From contig JAUWMO010000084.1 of NCBI GenBank assembly GCA_030613125.1, positions 1 through 11,304 of the forward strand: a stretch of DNA of 11,304 nt, in the 5' to 3' direction. The DNA comes from Bacteroidota bacterium (lineage in GTDB: Bacteria > Bacteroidota > Bacteroidia > Bacteroidales > VadinHA17). Position 1 is the first letter of the stretch. Each line of letters begins with the position of its first letter. Under the pieces are notes generated by a model that was not told where the DNA came from, did no database searches, and worked only from the letters and a program-made list of their open reading frames with translations. The position numbers and the translations under genes were made by a program. Shown in pieces: positions 5,225-11,304 of the stretch.

Positions 5225-7615
5225 ATGAAACATGAATTTCAATTTCCCGGATTGTTATCTTCAAAGATTTATTTATTGATTGTATTTAGTGGTCTTTTCA
5301 GTGTCACATGCTGCACTGAGAAGTATGAATTAAAACAACCAACTGTCAAACTTTGGTATAAACAACCGGCTAACGAGTGGGTAGAAGCCCTGCCTGTTGG
5401 AAATGGACGCCTGGGTGCCATGGTTTTCGGACAACCTTATACTGAGCGCATTCAGTTGAATGAAGAAAGCTTGTGGGCCGGACAACTTATAAATAACAAT
5501 AATCCGGATGCTCTGAGAAGCCTGGATGAATTGAGGACACTTCTTTTTCAGGAAAAAAGTATTGAAGCCCAGAGAATGGTTGCCCTGAATTTTCTGGGAA
5601 CACCACCCAGGATCAGGTCTTATCAGACTGCCGGGGATATTTTTCTGATCAGGGACAGTACTTATGAAGCGACCGGTTATTACAGAGATCTGGTTCTTGA
5701 GAACGGGATAGCCACTGTAAAATATTCAATAAACGAAACTAAATATACCCAGGAAGTATTTGCTTCTGCTCCTGACAATGTAATAGTAATTCATTTATTA
5801 AGTGAAGGAGATGAGGGGATAGACCTCCAGATCAGATTAGAGCGGGAAAAAGATGCAGATGTGGTAGTTGAAAACAATCAGATCATTTTAACCGGGCAGA
5901 TTATTGATGAGCCTGATACTTTAAGGGGACCGGGAGGAAAACATATGAAATTTACAGCTTTGTTGAACGTTGATCAGCATGGCGGTATACTCATCCGGGA
6001 TAAAAATAACCTGAGAGTGGAAGGTTCATCAGAACTAACATTGCTCTACACGGCTTCTACCGATTACAATATCGACAGCCTTAATTTCGACCGGAGCATC
6101 AATCCCCTTGATATTTGCAAGGATATTATTGTAAGGGCCAGCTTAAAATCTTTTGATCAATTAAAAAAGGATCATGTAAAGAATCATGCCTCCATATTTA
6201 ACAGGGTGTATATTCATCTGGGAAAAAATGAGATCTCAGATCTGTCAACAGATCAGCGGATTAAAGCATTAAAGGAGGGAAATGATGATCCTGATCTTGC
6301 TGCCCTCTATTTTCAGTATGGGAGATACCTTTTAATGGGAAGTTCCAGGGAGCCTGGACAACTTCCGGCCAATCTTCAGGGAGTGTGGAACCATCACTAT
6401 AATGCTCCATGGAATTCAGATTTTCATACAAATATTAATCTGCAGATGAATTATTGGCCTGCTGAAGTGGTTAACCTGCCGGAAGCACAGGCTCCTCTCA
6501 CCAGATTCATTAACCGGCTGATAATTCCCGGAAGTCAAACAGCAAAAGAAATGTATGGAACACGGGGTTGGACTTTCCATCACCTGACTGATCCTTTTGG
6601 CCGGACAGGAGTAATGGATGGGCCCTGGGGACTAACTCCTCTGGATGGTCCATGGATGACCTTTCCACTATTCAGACATTTTGAATTTAGCATGGATACA
6701 GTTTATCTTGAGCAAATCTATCCCATCCTTAAGGGTTCAGTACTTTTCGGACTGGATTTCCTTACTGAAAGTCCTGAAGGCTACCTGGTGTCAAATCCAT
6801 CCCATTCCCCTGAAAATATGTACTTTCTGCCAGATGGAAAAAAGGCTACACTTACCTATGCCTCAACTAACGATATTCAGATTTTAACAGCTTTATTCAA
6901 CAATTTTTTAAAAGCCTCTGAGATATTGGGTAAGGATATAGACCTTTTTCAGGAGATTGAAGAGGCTTTAAGGAATTTCCCACCAGTTAAGATCGGGAAA
7001 AATGGGACCATTCAGGAATGGATCATGGACTATGATGAACCTGAACCCGGACACAGGCATATGTCTCACCTTCTCGGCCTATATCCTTTGAACCAGATAT
7101 CACCCGAATCGCCGGAGCTGTTTGAAGCAGCCAGGAATACTATTGAACACCGGCTTTCACATGGTGGAGGCCAAACAGGTTGGAGCAGGGCATGGATCAT
7201 TAGCTTCTATGCCCGTTTGTTTGATGGGAATGAAGCGTGGGAACATTTACGTTTGCTTTTAACAAAATCTACTCTTAATAATTTGTTTGATACACATCCT
7301 CCTTTCCAGATAGACGGGAATTTTGGAGGAACTGCAGGAATTGCAGAAATGTTATTACAATCGCATGGTGAGACTATCAACTTACTCCCTGCCCTGCCTG
7401 AAAAATGGCCTTATGGTAATGTGAAAGGATTGCGGGCCAGAGGTGGTTTTACCATTGATATTAAATGGAAAAACAATAAACTGACCAATGCAGTTATATA
7501 TTCATGTTACTCAAATCATTGCAAGATGAGATATCAGGATTCTTTGTATGAATTTGATGCTGAAAAAGATTCTTTGTATGAATTTGATGAAAATCTGAAC
7601 CTTATAAATCAGTGA
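5225..7615 (+). CDS. Glycoside hydrolase family 95 (alpha-L-fucosidase type), lipoprotein
   Basis: A 796-residue inverting glycosidase, the usual GH95 size. Residues 1-30 are a lipoprotein signal ending SVTCC (Cys29 or Cys30). The N-terminal beta-domain opens with the family hallmark LWYKQPANEWVEALPVGNGR (43-62) and then LNEESLWAG. The (alpha/alpha)6 barrel carries HTNINLQMNYWPAE (from His401), SPEN (Glu530) and PPFQIDGNFGG (Asp697). By recalled comparison with Bifidobacterium AfcA, Asn403/Asn405 and Asp697 activate water and Glu530 is the general acid. His401 corresponds to the His seen in alpha-1,2-fucosidases rather than the Thr of the Bacteroides alpha-L-galactosidase, so fucosidase is favoured. 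A C-terminal beta-domain ends in a short duplicated tail (772-789). A TTG start at 5132 would begin inside a repeat element and bury the signal, so ATG 5225 is chosen. The sugar-porter gene follows after 19 bp. Confidence 0.93.
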   Translation: MKHEFQFPGLLSSKIYLLIVFSGLFSVTCCTEKYELKQPTVKLWYKQPANEWVEALPVGNGRLGAMVFGQPYTERIQLNEESLWAGQLINNNNPDALRSLDELRTLLFQEKSIEAQRMVALNFLGTPPRIRSYQTAGDIFLIRDSTYEATGYYRDLVLENGIATVKYSINETKYTQEVFASAPDNVIVIHLLSEGDEGIDLQIRLEREKDADVVVENNQIILTGQIIDEPDTLRGPGGKHMKFTALLNVDQHGGILIRDKNNLRVEGSSELTLLYTASTDYNIDSLNFDRSINPLDICKDIIVRASLKSFDQLKKDHVKNHASIFNRVYIHLGKNEISDLSTDQRIKALKEGNDDPDLAALYFQYGRYLLMGSSREPGQLPANLQGVWNHHYNAPWNSDFHTNINLQMNYWPAEVVNLPEAQAPLTRFINRLIIPGSQTAKEMYGTRGWTFHHLTDPFGRTGVMDGPWGLTPLDGPWMTFPLFRHFEFSMDTVYLEQIYPILKGSVLFGLDFLTESPEGYLVSNPSHSPENMYFLPDGKKATLTYASTNDIQILTALFNNFLKASEILGKDIDLFQEIEEALRNFPPVKIGKNGTIQEWIMDYDEPEPGHRHMSHLLGLYPLNQISPESPELFEAARNTIEHRLSHGGGQTGWSRAWIISFYARLFDGNEAWEHLRLLLTKSTLNNLFDTHPPFQIDGNFGGTAGIAEMLLQSHGETINLLPALPEKWPYGNVKGLRARGGFTIDIKWKNNKLTNAVIYSCYSNHCKMRYQDSLYEFDAEKDSLYEFDENLNLINQ
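7538..7589. repeat. Tandem duplication near the 3' end of the GH95 gene
   Basis: A 22-bp identical segment (7538-7559) recurs at 7568-7589, a 30-bp period that keeps the reading frame. The protein repeats DSLYEFD twice (DSLYEFDAEKDSLYEFDEN), 20-40 residues from the C-terminus. Perfect nucleotide identity points to a recent duplication. It lies beyond the conserved C-terminal beta-domain core, so little effect on activity is expected. Confidence 0.8.
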
Positions 7616-7634
7616 GACTATTTACTTTTGACTT

Positions 7635-8975
7635 ATGAAAAGAAAAACCCTTTACCTGTACGTATTTGTCGCTGCTCTTGGTGGACTGCTGTTTGGTTTT
7701 GATACAGCAGTTATCAATGGGGCAATGCCTTTTTTCACAGACTATTTTCACTTAAATGATGCTATGCAGGGATGGGCTGTCAGTTCAGCGCTTGTTGGTT
7801 GTGTTGTTGGCGCCCTGGTCATAGGTAAGCCGGGTGATTTGTTTGGGCGTCGGTCAATGCTCAGAGTTCTGGCTTTTTTATTCCTGATTTCTGCATTGGG
7901 TACCGGACTGGCAACTAATCTCACTGTTTTTGTAATTTTCAGATTTGTAGGTGGTCTTGCTGTTGGTGGAGCCTCTGTTTTATCACCAATGTATATTTCT
8001 GAAATTGCACCACCTGCCTTTAGGGGCCGGTTAACCGTAACCTTTCAACTTGCTATTGTCATTGGAATACTTGTGGCTTTTTTCACGGACTACCTTCTTT
8101 TAAACACAGGGACTAATACTTGGCGATGGATGTTTCTTTCAGAAAGCCTTCCTGCGGTATTGTTCCTGACATTGCTTTTCACTGTTAGTAAAAGTCCAAG
8201 ATGGCTGGTGAAGAATGGAAATCTGGATGATGCCTGGCAAGTAATCCGGAAAGTAAATCCTGAAGCTGACACAGACAAATTACTAACAGAAATTAAAGAG
8301 TCAATAAATACTGAAATTCTTTCAAAAAGCACCTATCTGTTTAAAAAGCCATTCCTACGGTTAATACTTATTGGTATTGCTGTTGGCTTTTTTAATCAGT
8401 TCACAGGGATCAATATCATCATGTACTATGCCACAGATATATTTAGGTCTGCTGGATTTTCGACCAGTTCAGCAATTGGACAAACCGTGCTTATTGGTTT
8501 TACTAATCTGGTATTTACTCTAATAGCAATGAGGGTAATCGATTTTTTTGGACGGAAAAACTTATTGTTGGTAGGTTCCCTTGGAATGACGGTTTTTTTG
8601 GGCCTGTTTGCCTGGGCTTATATAAATGGTAATTTTGGTGGACCTATGCTGCTTATTATACTTATAGGCTTTACAGGTTTTTTTGCATCTTCCCAGGGAG
8701 CAGTGATCTGGGTCCTTCTGGCCGAGATGTTTCCGAATAATATCAGGGCCAGAGGAACAGCTATAGGCTCATTCTCACATTGGTTCTTTAATGGAGTAAC
8801 AGCATTTTTATTTCCGGTTATTGTTGGGCTTTTTAGCGGTGGAAAAGGTGTTGGGTATATATTTGGATTTTATGCCCTGGTAACCTTTATAAGCTTTTTC
8901 TATTTCAAAAGATTCCTTGTTGAAACAAAAGGCAGATCTTTGGAAGAACTTGAAAAAATAGTGTTAAAAGATTAG
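7635..8975 (+). CDS. MFS transporter, sugar porter family (XylE/GalP-like)
   Basis: A 446-residue, 12-helix inner-membrane protein, likely a proton-coupled monosaccharide importer. Sugar-porter signatures occur in order: GGLLFGFDTAVINGA with Asp23 (16-30), GDLFGRR (67-73), RFVGGLAVGG (103-112), PMYISEIAPPAFRGRL (118-133), SPRWL (187-191), NQFTGINIIMYYA (254-266), a second GRK (306-308), WVLLAEMFPNNIRARG (359-374) and VETKGRSLEELE (429-440). Compared with E. coli XylE from memory, Gln138, Gln255, Asn260 and Trp359 keep sugar contacts, while Asn254 and His382 replace Gln288 and Gln415, so the sugar may not be xylose. Known L-fucose porters of the FucP type belong to a different MFS family, so import of fucose by this protein is inference only. 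It lies 19 bp after GH95 and is almost certainly in the same transcript. No terminator is obvious after it. Confidence 0.92.
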   Translation: MKRKTLYLYVFVAALGGLLFGFDTAVINGAMPFFTDYFHLNDAMQGWAVSSALVGCVVGALVIGKPGDLFGRRSMLRVLAFLFLISALGTGLATNLTVFVIFRFVGGLAVGGASVLSPMYISEIAPPAFRGRLTVTFQLAIVIGILVAFFTDYLLLNTGTNTWRWMFLSESLPAVLFLTLLFTVSKSPRWLVKNGNLDDAWQVIRKVNPEADTDKLLTEIKESINTEILSKSTYLFKKPFLRLILIGIAVGFFNQFTGINIIMYYATDIFRSAGFSTSSAIGQTVLIGFTNLVFTLIAMRVIDFFGRKNLLLVGSLGMTVFLGLFAWAYINGNFGGPMLLIILIGFTGFFASSQGAVIWVLLAEMFPNNIRARGTAIGSFSHWFFNGVTAFLFPVIVGLFSGGKGVGYIFGFYALVTFISFFYFKRFLVETKGRSLEELEKIVLKD

Positions 8976-9330
8976 TAATATTTGATGAAATAATTGTAAG
9001 GTAAAGATTTTTAGACAGATGAGAATCAGGTAACTAACTGAAAATTGACCCTTTATCAAGGATAATTCTAAAACTCCCGGATCTTTTTATCGTGTATAAA
9101 ACAATTGTTTAATGTATTAATCACCTTTCATTTTTTTGATTTTATTATAAAAATGCTGTAACTTGTTTGATAATAACAAAAAAAATTAAATCAATAACAT
9201 TACAATGTTTATTTACTTTTACATTCGTTTTATCAAAAATTTTATAAAACAACTCCCTTTTTTTGTAAATTGAACTCAAATACTAAAAACAAGTACTATA
9301 TCATTGATTTAGATAATATTATTAATCTTT
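8976..9330. other. 355-bp AT-rich intergenic region upstream of the T9SS cargo gene
   Basis: No gene is seen on either strand. It contains a 12-bp palindrome AAACAATTGTTT (9099-9110), long A and T runs (for example 9132-9137 and 9179-9185), and weak promoter-like matches at 9135-9166 and at 9220-9227 (TACATTCG, one mismatch to TAnnTTTG but with no -33 partner). There is no classic hairpin plus T-run after the transporter stop. The length and AT content suit a regulatory region for an independently expressed gene. Confidence 0.6.
9135..9166 (+). promoter_or_regulatory. Weak candidate Bacteroidota-type promoter
   Basis: TTTG at 9135-9138 matches the -33 box and is followed, after 20 bp, by TAACTTGT at 9159-9166. 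That keeps TA and two T's of the TAnnTTTG -7 box but misses the last two bases. The spacing is right, but the -7 match is poor and the transcript would have a leader of about 160 nt before the ATG. It is only a candidate. Confidence 0.2.
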
Positions 9331-11043
9331 ATGCTTATGAAAAAATTTTACTTTTTAATTGCAGGATTACTGCTATTTAATTCCGGATTTGCTCAAAGAT
9401 CGTGGCAAGTCATAGGAACAGAGGGCTTTACGTCAGCCTATGCATACTATACATCTATTGCAATTACCTCGGACGGAACACCATATGCAGCTTTTAAAGG
9501 CCCTGAAACCGATTATAAGGCTGCTGTGATGATGTTTGATGGCACAGATTGGGTTTTTGTTGGTCCGGCAGGGTTCTCAGATGGGACATCCAGAAAACTT
9601 TCTATCGATATTGATGGATATGACTCTGTTTACATTGCCTTTAAGGATCATGCAAACGAGTATAAAGCCACTGTTATGAAGTTTAATGGTACCGACGACT
9701 GGGTTCTGGTTGGTTCAAAAGGTTTTTCAACAGCAATAGGAGAAGAAATCATTATGGCACTTGCACCTGATGGAACACCTTATGTATGCTACATAGATGA
9801 ATCAAATAGTAATAAGGTTACTGTAATGGGATTTGATGGAACAAGTTGGATGGTTGTCGGTATGGCAGGATTATCAGGTGGATCTGTCAGCAGTCTTTCT
9901 CTGGATTTTGATGAATACGGAACACCATTTATTGCTTTTTGTGAAAATCCTTCTTACACTGCAAAGGTAATGAAGTTCGATGGGTCAGGCTGGGTTTCGG
10001 TTGGTACGGCTGTATCTCCAGGGTCGGCTTATTATACCAGTATTGTTGTTGATGAAAACAATATTCCATATCTTGCTTACACCGATGGATTAAACGGAGA
10101 CAAGAGTGTTGTTAAAAAATTCGATGGCTCAACCTGGCAACTTGTTGGAACAGACGGTTTCTCAGAATCAGGGGTGGAAGATTTGAACCTGGCTGTTGAT
10201 AAAAATAACATGCCATATGTGGCCTTTAAGGATATTCTTAATGGTGGAAAGGCCACAGTCATGGGATTTGACGGTTCGGCCTGGAATGTTGTTGTGGCAC
10301 CTGGCTTTTCAGCTGATGTTGTAAAATACCTTTCCTTTGCTGTGGATCACAATACCCTGTGGGTAGGGTACAATGATGCTGCCTATTCAGGTAGAATGAC
10401 CGTAATGTATTCTTTATGTCCGGAAATCATCATTAATCAATCTGCCGGAATTTGCGATGGCGACAGCATTTTTCTTGAAAATGCCTGGAGAAAAACTGCA
10501 GGAATATATTATGATACTTTAACCTCGGTAGAAGGTTGTGATAGTATTATTATTACTACTCTTACTGTAAATACAGTTGATGTATCAGTAACTGTACTTG
10601 AAGATACTCTTATGGCAAATGCCACCGGAGCAACCTATCAGTGGATTGATTGTTCTTCAAATATGCCAATTGATGGTGCTACAGATCAAAAATTCAGACC
10701 TGAATCATCAGGTGAATATGCGGTGATAGTTACCCAGGGTAATTGCGCAGGAATATCAGATTGCTATACTGTTACTATTACCGGAATTTTCACAAGTCAT
10801 CTGGGTACTCAATTGAAATTGTATCCGGTTCCGGCCAGAGATCATCTGACAGTTGATTTGGGTGGTCATTATGAATATATTGAAATTTCAATGTCCAATA
10901 TCAACGGACAGTTAATATTTCGGAAGGATTTTAGGAATCAACAGATCATAAATTTTGACATGAATGAATTCCGTACCGGAATTTACTTCCTGAGACTACG
11001 TTCTAAGCATGAAACAGCAACTTACAGGATTGTGAAAGAATAA
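9331..11043 (+). CDS. Secreted T9SS cargo protein with seven-fold beta-propeller-like repeats and type A sorting domain
   Basis: A 570-residue exported protein of unknown function. Residues 1-22 are a signal peptide (MLMKKFYFLIAGLLLFNSGFAQ), with ATG 9337 an equally good start. Residues 25-360 hold seven units of 48-50 residues with the pattern W-x-x-V-G-...-GFS...-P-Y-x-A-F-x-D...-K-x-T-V-M-x-F-D-G; the Trp of each unit is at 25, 74, 124, 173, 221, 269 and 318. This fits a seven-bladed beta-propeller. Residues 363-414 (CPEIIINQSAGICDGDSI ... EGCDSI) match a cysteine-containing module common in Bacteroidota surface proteins, followed by an Ig/PKD-like stretch to about 484. Residues 495-570 are a T9SS type A sorting domain (LKLYPVPARDHLTVDL, NGQLIF, FRTGIYFLRL, YRIVKE), directing export and surface attachment or release. 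No catalytic residues are recognised; carbohydrate or protein binding is plausible but unproven. Confidence 0.85.
   Translation: MLMKKFYFLIAGLLLFNSGFAQRSWQVIGTEGFTSAYAYYTSIAITSDGTPYAAFKGPETDYKAAVMMFDGTDWVFVGPAGFSDGTSRKLSIDIDGYDSVYIAFKDHANEYKATVMKFNGTDDWVLVGSKGFSTAIGEEIIMALAPDGTPYVCYIDESNSNKVTVMGFDGTSWMVVGMAGLSGGSVSSLSLDFDEYGTPFIAFCENPSYTAKVMKFDGSGWVSVGTAVSPGSAYYTSIVVDENNIPYLAYTDGLNGDKSVVKKFDGSTWQLVGTDGFSESGVEDLNLAVDKNNMPYVAFKDILNGGKATVMGFDGSAWNVVVAPGFSADVVKYLSFAVDHNTLWVGYNDAAYSGRMTVMYSLCPEIIINQSAGICDGDSIFLENAWRKTAGIYYDTLTSVEGCDSIIITTLTVNTVDVSVTVLEDTLMANATGATYQWIDCSSNMPIDGATDQKFRPESSGEYAVIVTQGNCAGISDCYTVTITGIFTSHLGTQLKLYPVPARDHLTVDLGGHYEYIEISMSNINGQLIFRKDFRNQQIINFDMNEFRTGIYFLRLRSKHETATYRIVKE
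9403..10410 (+). repeat. Seven tandem ~147-bp units coding for propeller blades
   Basis: Units start at codons for Trp 25, 74, 124, 173, 221, 269 and 318, giving spacings of 49, 50, 49, 48, 48 and 49 residues. The first six units end in F(D/N)G; the seventh ends MTVMYS and lacks this turn. The DNA copies have diverged, so this is an old protein-level repeat and not a recent DNA duplication. Confidence 0.8.
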
Positions 11044-11062
11044 GAGTATAACTGCCGATTTA

Positions 11063-11108
11063 AAAAAAACAGGCCGGTACCAAATATATGGTGCCGGCCT
11101 GTTTTTTT
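11063..11108. terminator. Strong intrinsic, potentially bidirectional terminator
   Basis: A 19-bp stem (11063-11081 with 11090-11108) has one G-T wobble and an 8-nt loop (AAATATAT). Its GC-rich core is CAGGCCGG/CCGGCCTG. The stem is flanked by seven A's on the left and seven T's on the right, giving a U-run for transcripts in either direction. It begins 20 bp after the stop of the T9SS cargo gene. Confidence 0.93.
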
Positions 11109-11304
11109 ATTCCTGATTTTCTTTCTGGTTTGATTTCTTTTTTTTTAAATTCATATGTTTTATAGACATATCCATGTTATCACTGAAAGTTGTGATGTGA
11201 TTGCCGTAAGTAGTTGAACATCAAAATTGTTTTACAAAGTCTAATGAAATGAACCCCTCATCCTTAAGTTGGTTAAATTTAGAGGTACAAGAACAAAAGG
11301 GCAT
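11109..11304. other. Window end: no supported gene; possible minus-strand reading frame with an internal stop
   Basis: This 196-bp stretch holds no + strand frame of note. On the minus strand one frame runs from the window edge (11304) to a TAA at 11109-11107, inside the terminator's T-run, with a single TGA at 11223-11221. The part after the TGA ends in a lysine-rich tail (MNLKKKKSNQKENQE). It could be the decayed or partial end of a convergent gene, or chance. No family was recognised. Confidence 0.3.

Noticed and set aside
6681..6887. Short + strand frame within the GH95 gene
   Set aside because: It overlaps conserved GH95 barrel coding sequence in another frame and is a shadow frame.
7623..7630. 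Exact TAnnTTTG match (TACTTTTG) before the sugar-porter gene
   Set aside because: It lies only 4 bp before the ATG and has no TTTG box about 20 bp upstream; the 19-bp gap to GH95 favours read-through from the operon.
9099..9110. AAACAATTGTTT palindrome as operator or terminator
   Set aside because: A 12-bp AT-rich palindrome is expected by chance in such AT-rich DNA; no T-run or paired site supports a function.
10077..10262. 61-codon minus-strand frame in the repeat protein gene
   Set aside because: It is antisense to well-defined propeller repeats and has no signal of its own.

Overview
The window most likely comes from a Bacteroidota chromosome, probably a polysaccharide-degrading Bacteroidales/Marinilabiliales-type organism. 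The evidence is three short lipoprotein signal peptides on separate genes, a C-terminal type IX secretion (T9SS) sorting domain on the last gene, AT-rich intergenic DNA without obvious Shine-Dalgarno boxes, and a sulfatase/GH95/sugar-transporter set typical of marine or gut glycan degraders. The lineage is inferred from these traits and was not tested by database search. All confident genes are on the + strand.

Layout. At 1-188 is the C-terminal end of a RelE/ParE-type toxin gene that begins outside the window, followed by about 215 bp without a gene but with a small GC-rich patch. At 405-1652 is a DUF6786 lipoprotein. The 339-bp gap 1653-1991 has no gene but is structured: a period-8 direct repeat (1782-1821) runs into overlapping, mutually exclusive hairpins (1820-1898). 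Next come an SSS-family sodium/solute symporter (1992-3611), a type I sulfatase lipoprotein (3690-4982), a GH95 alpha-L-fucosidase-type lipoprotein (5225-7615) and an MFS sugar-porter protein (7635-8975). Between the sulfatase and GH95 genes lies a 161-bp element with 21-bp imperfect terminal inverted repeats (5005-5165) that looks like a MITE or a dispersed palindromic repeat. After a 355-bp AT-rich gap comes a secreted T9SS cargo protein (9331-11043) built of seven ~49-residue units, probably a seven-bladed beta-propeller. A strong, potentially bidirectional terminator follows it (11063-11108).

How the genes may work together (inference). The sulfatase removes sulfate esters and the GH95 enzyme releases terminal alpha-L-fucose (or a related sugar) from a sulfated, fucosylated glycan. 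One or both inner-membrane transporters (SSS and MFS) then import the freed sugar. The DUF6786 lipoprotein is a partner of unknown function. There is no SusC/SusD pair, regulator, sulfatase-maturating enzyme or fucose-catabolic gene in the window, so this is either part of a larger locus or a cassette working downstream of uptake systems encoded elsewhere. The GH95 and MFS genes are 19 bp apart and very likely co-transcribed. The T9SS gene is separated by a long gap and is probably an independent unit.

No clearly new molecular system such as defence, a retroelement or CRISPR was recognised. The most unusual parts are the intergenic repeat architectures, the SusCD-less sulfatase/fucosidase/dual-transporter arrangement and the seven-fold repeat cargo protein.
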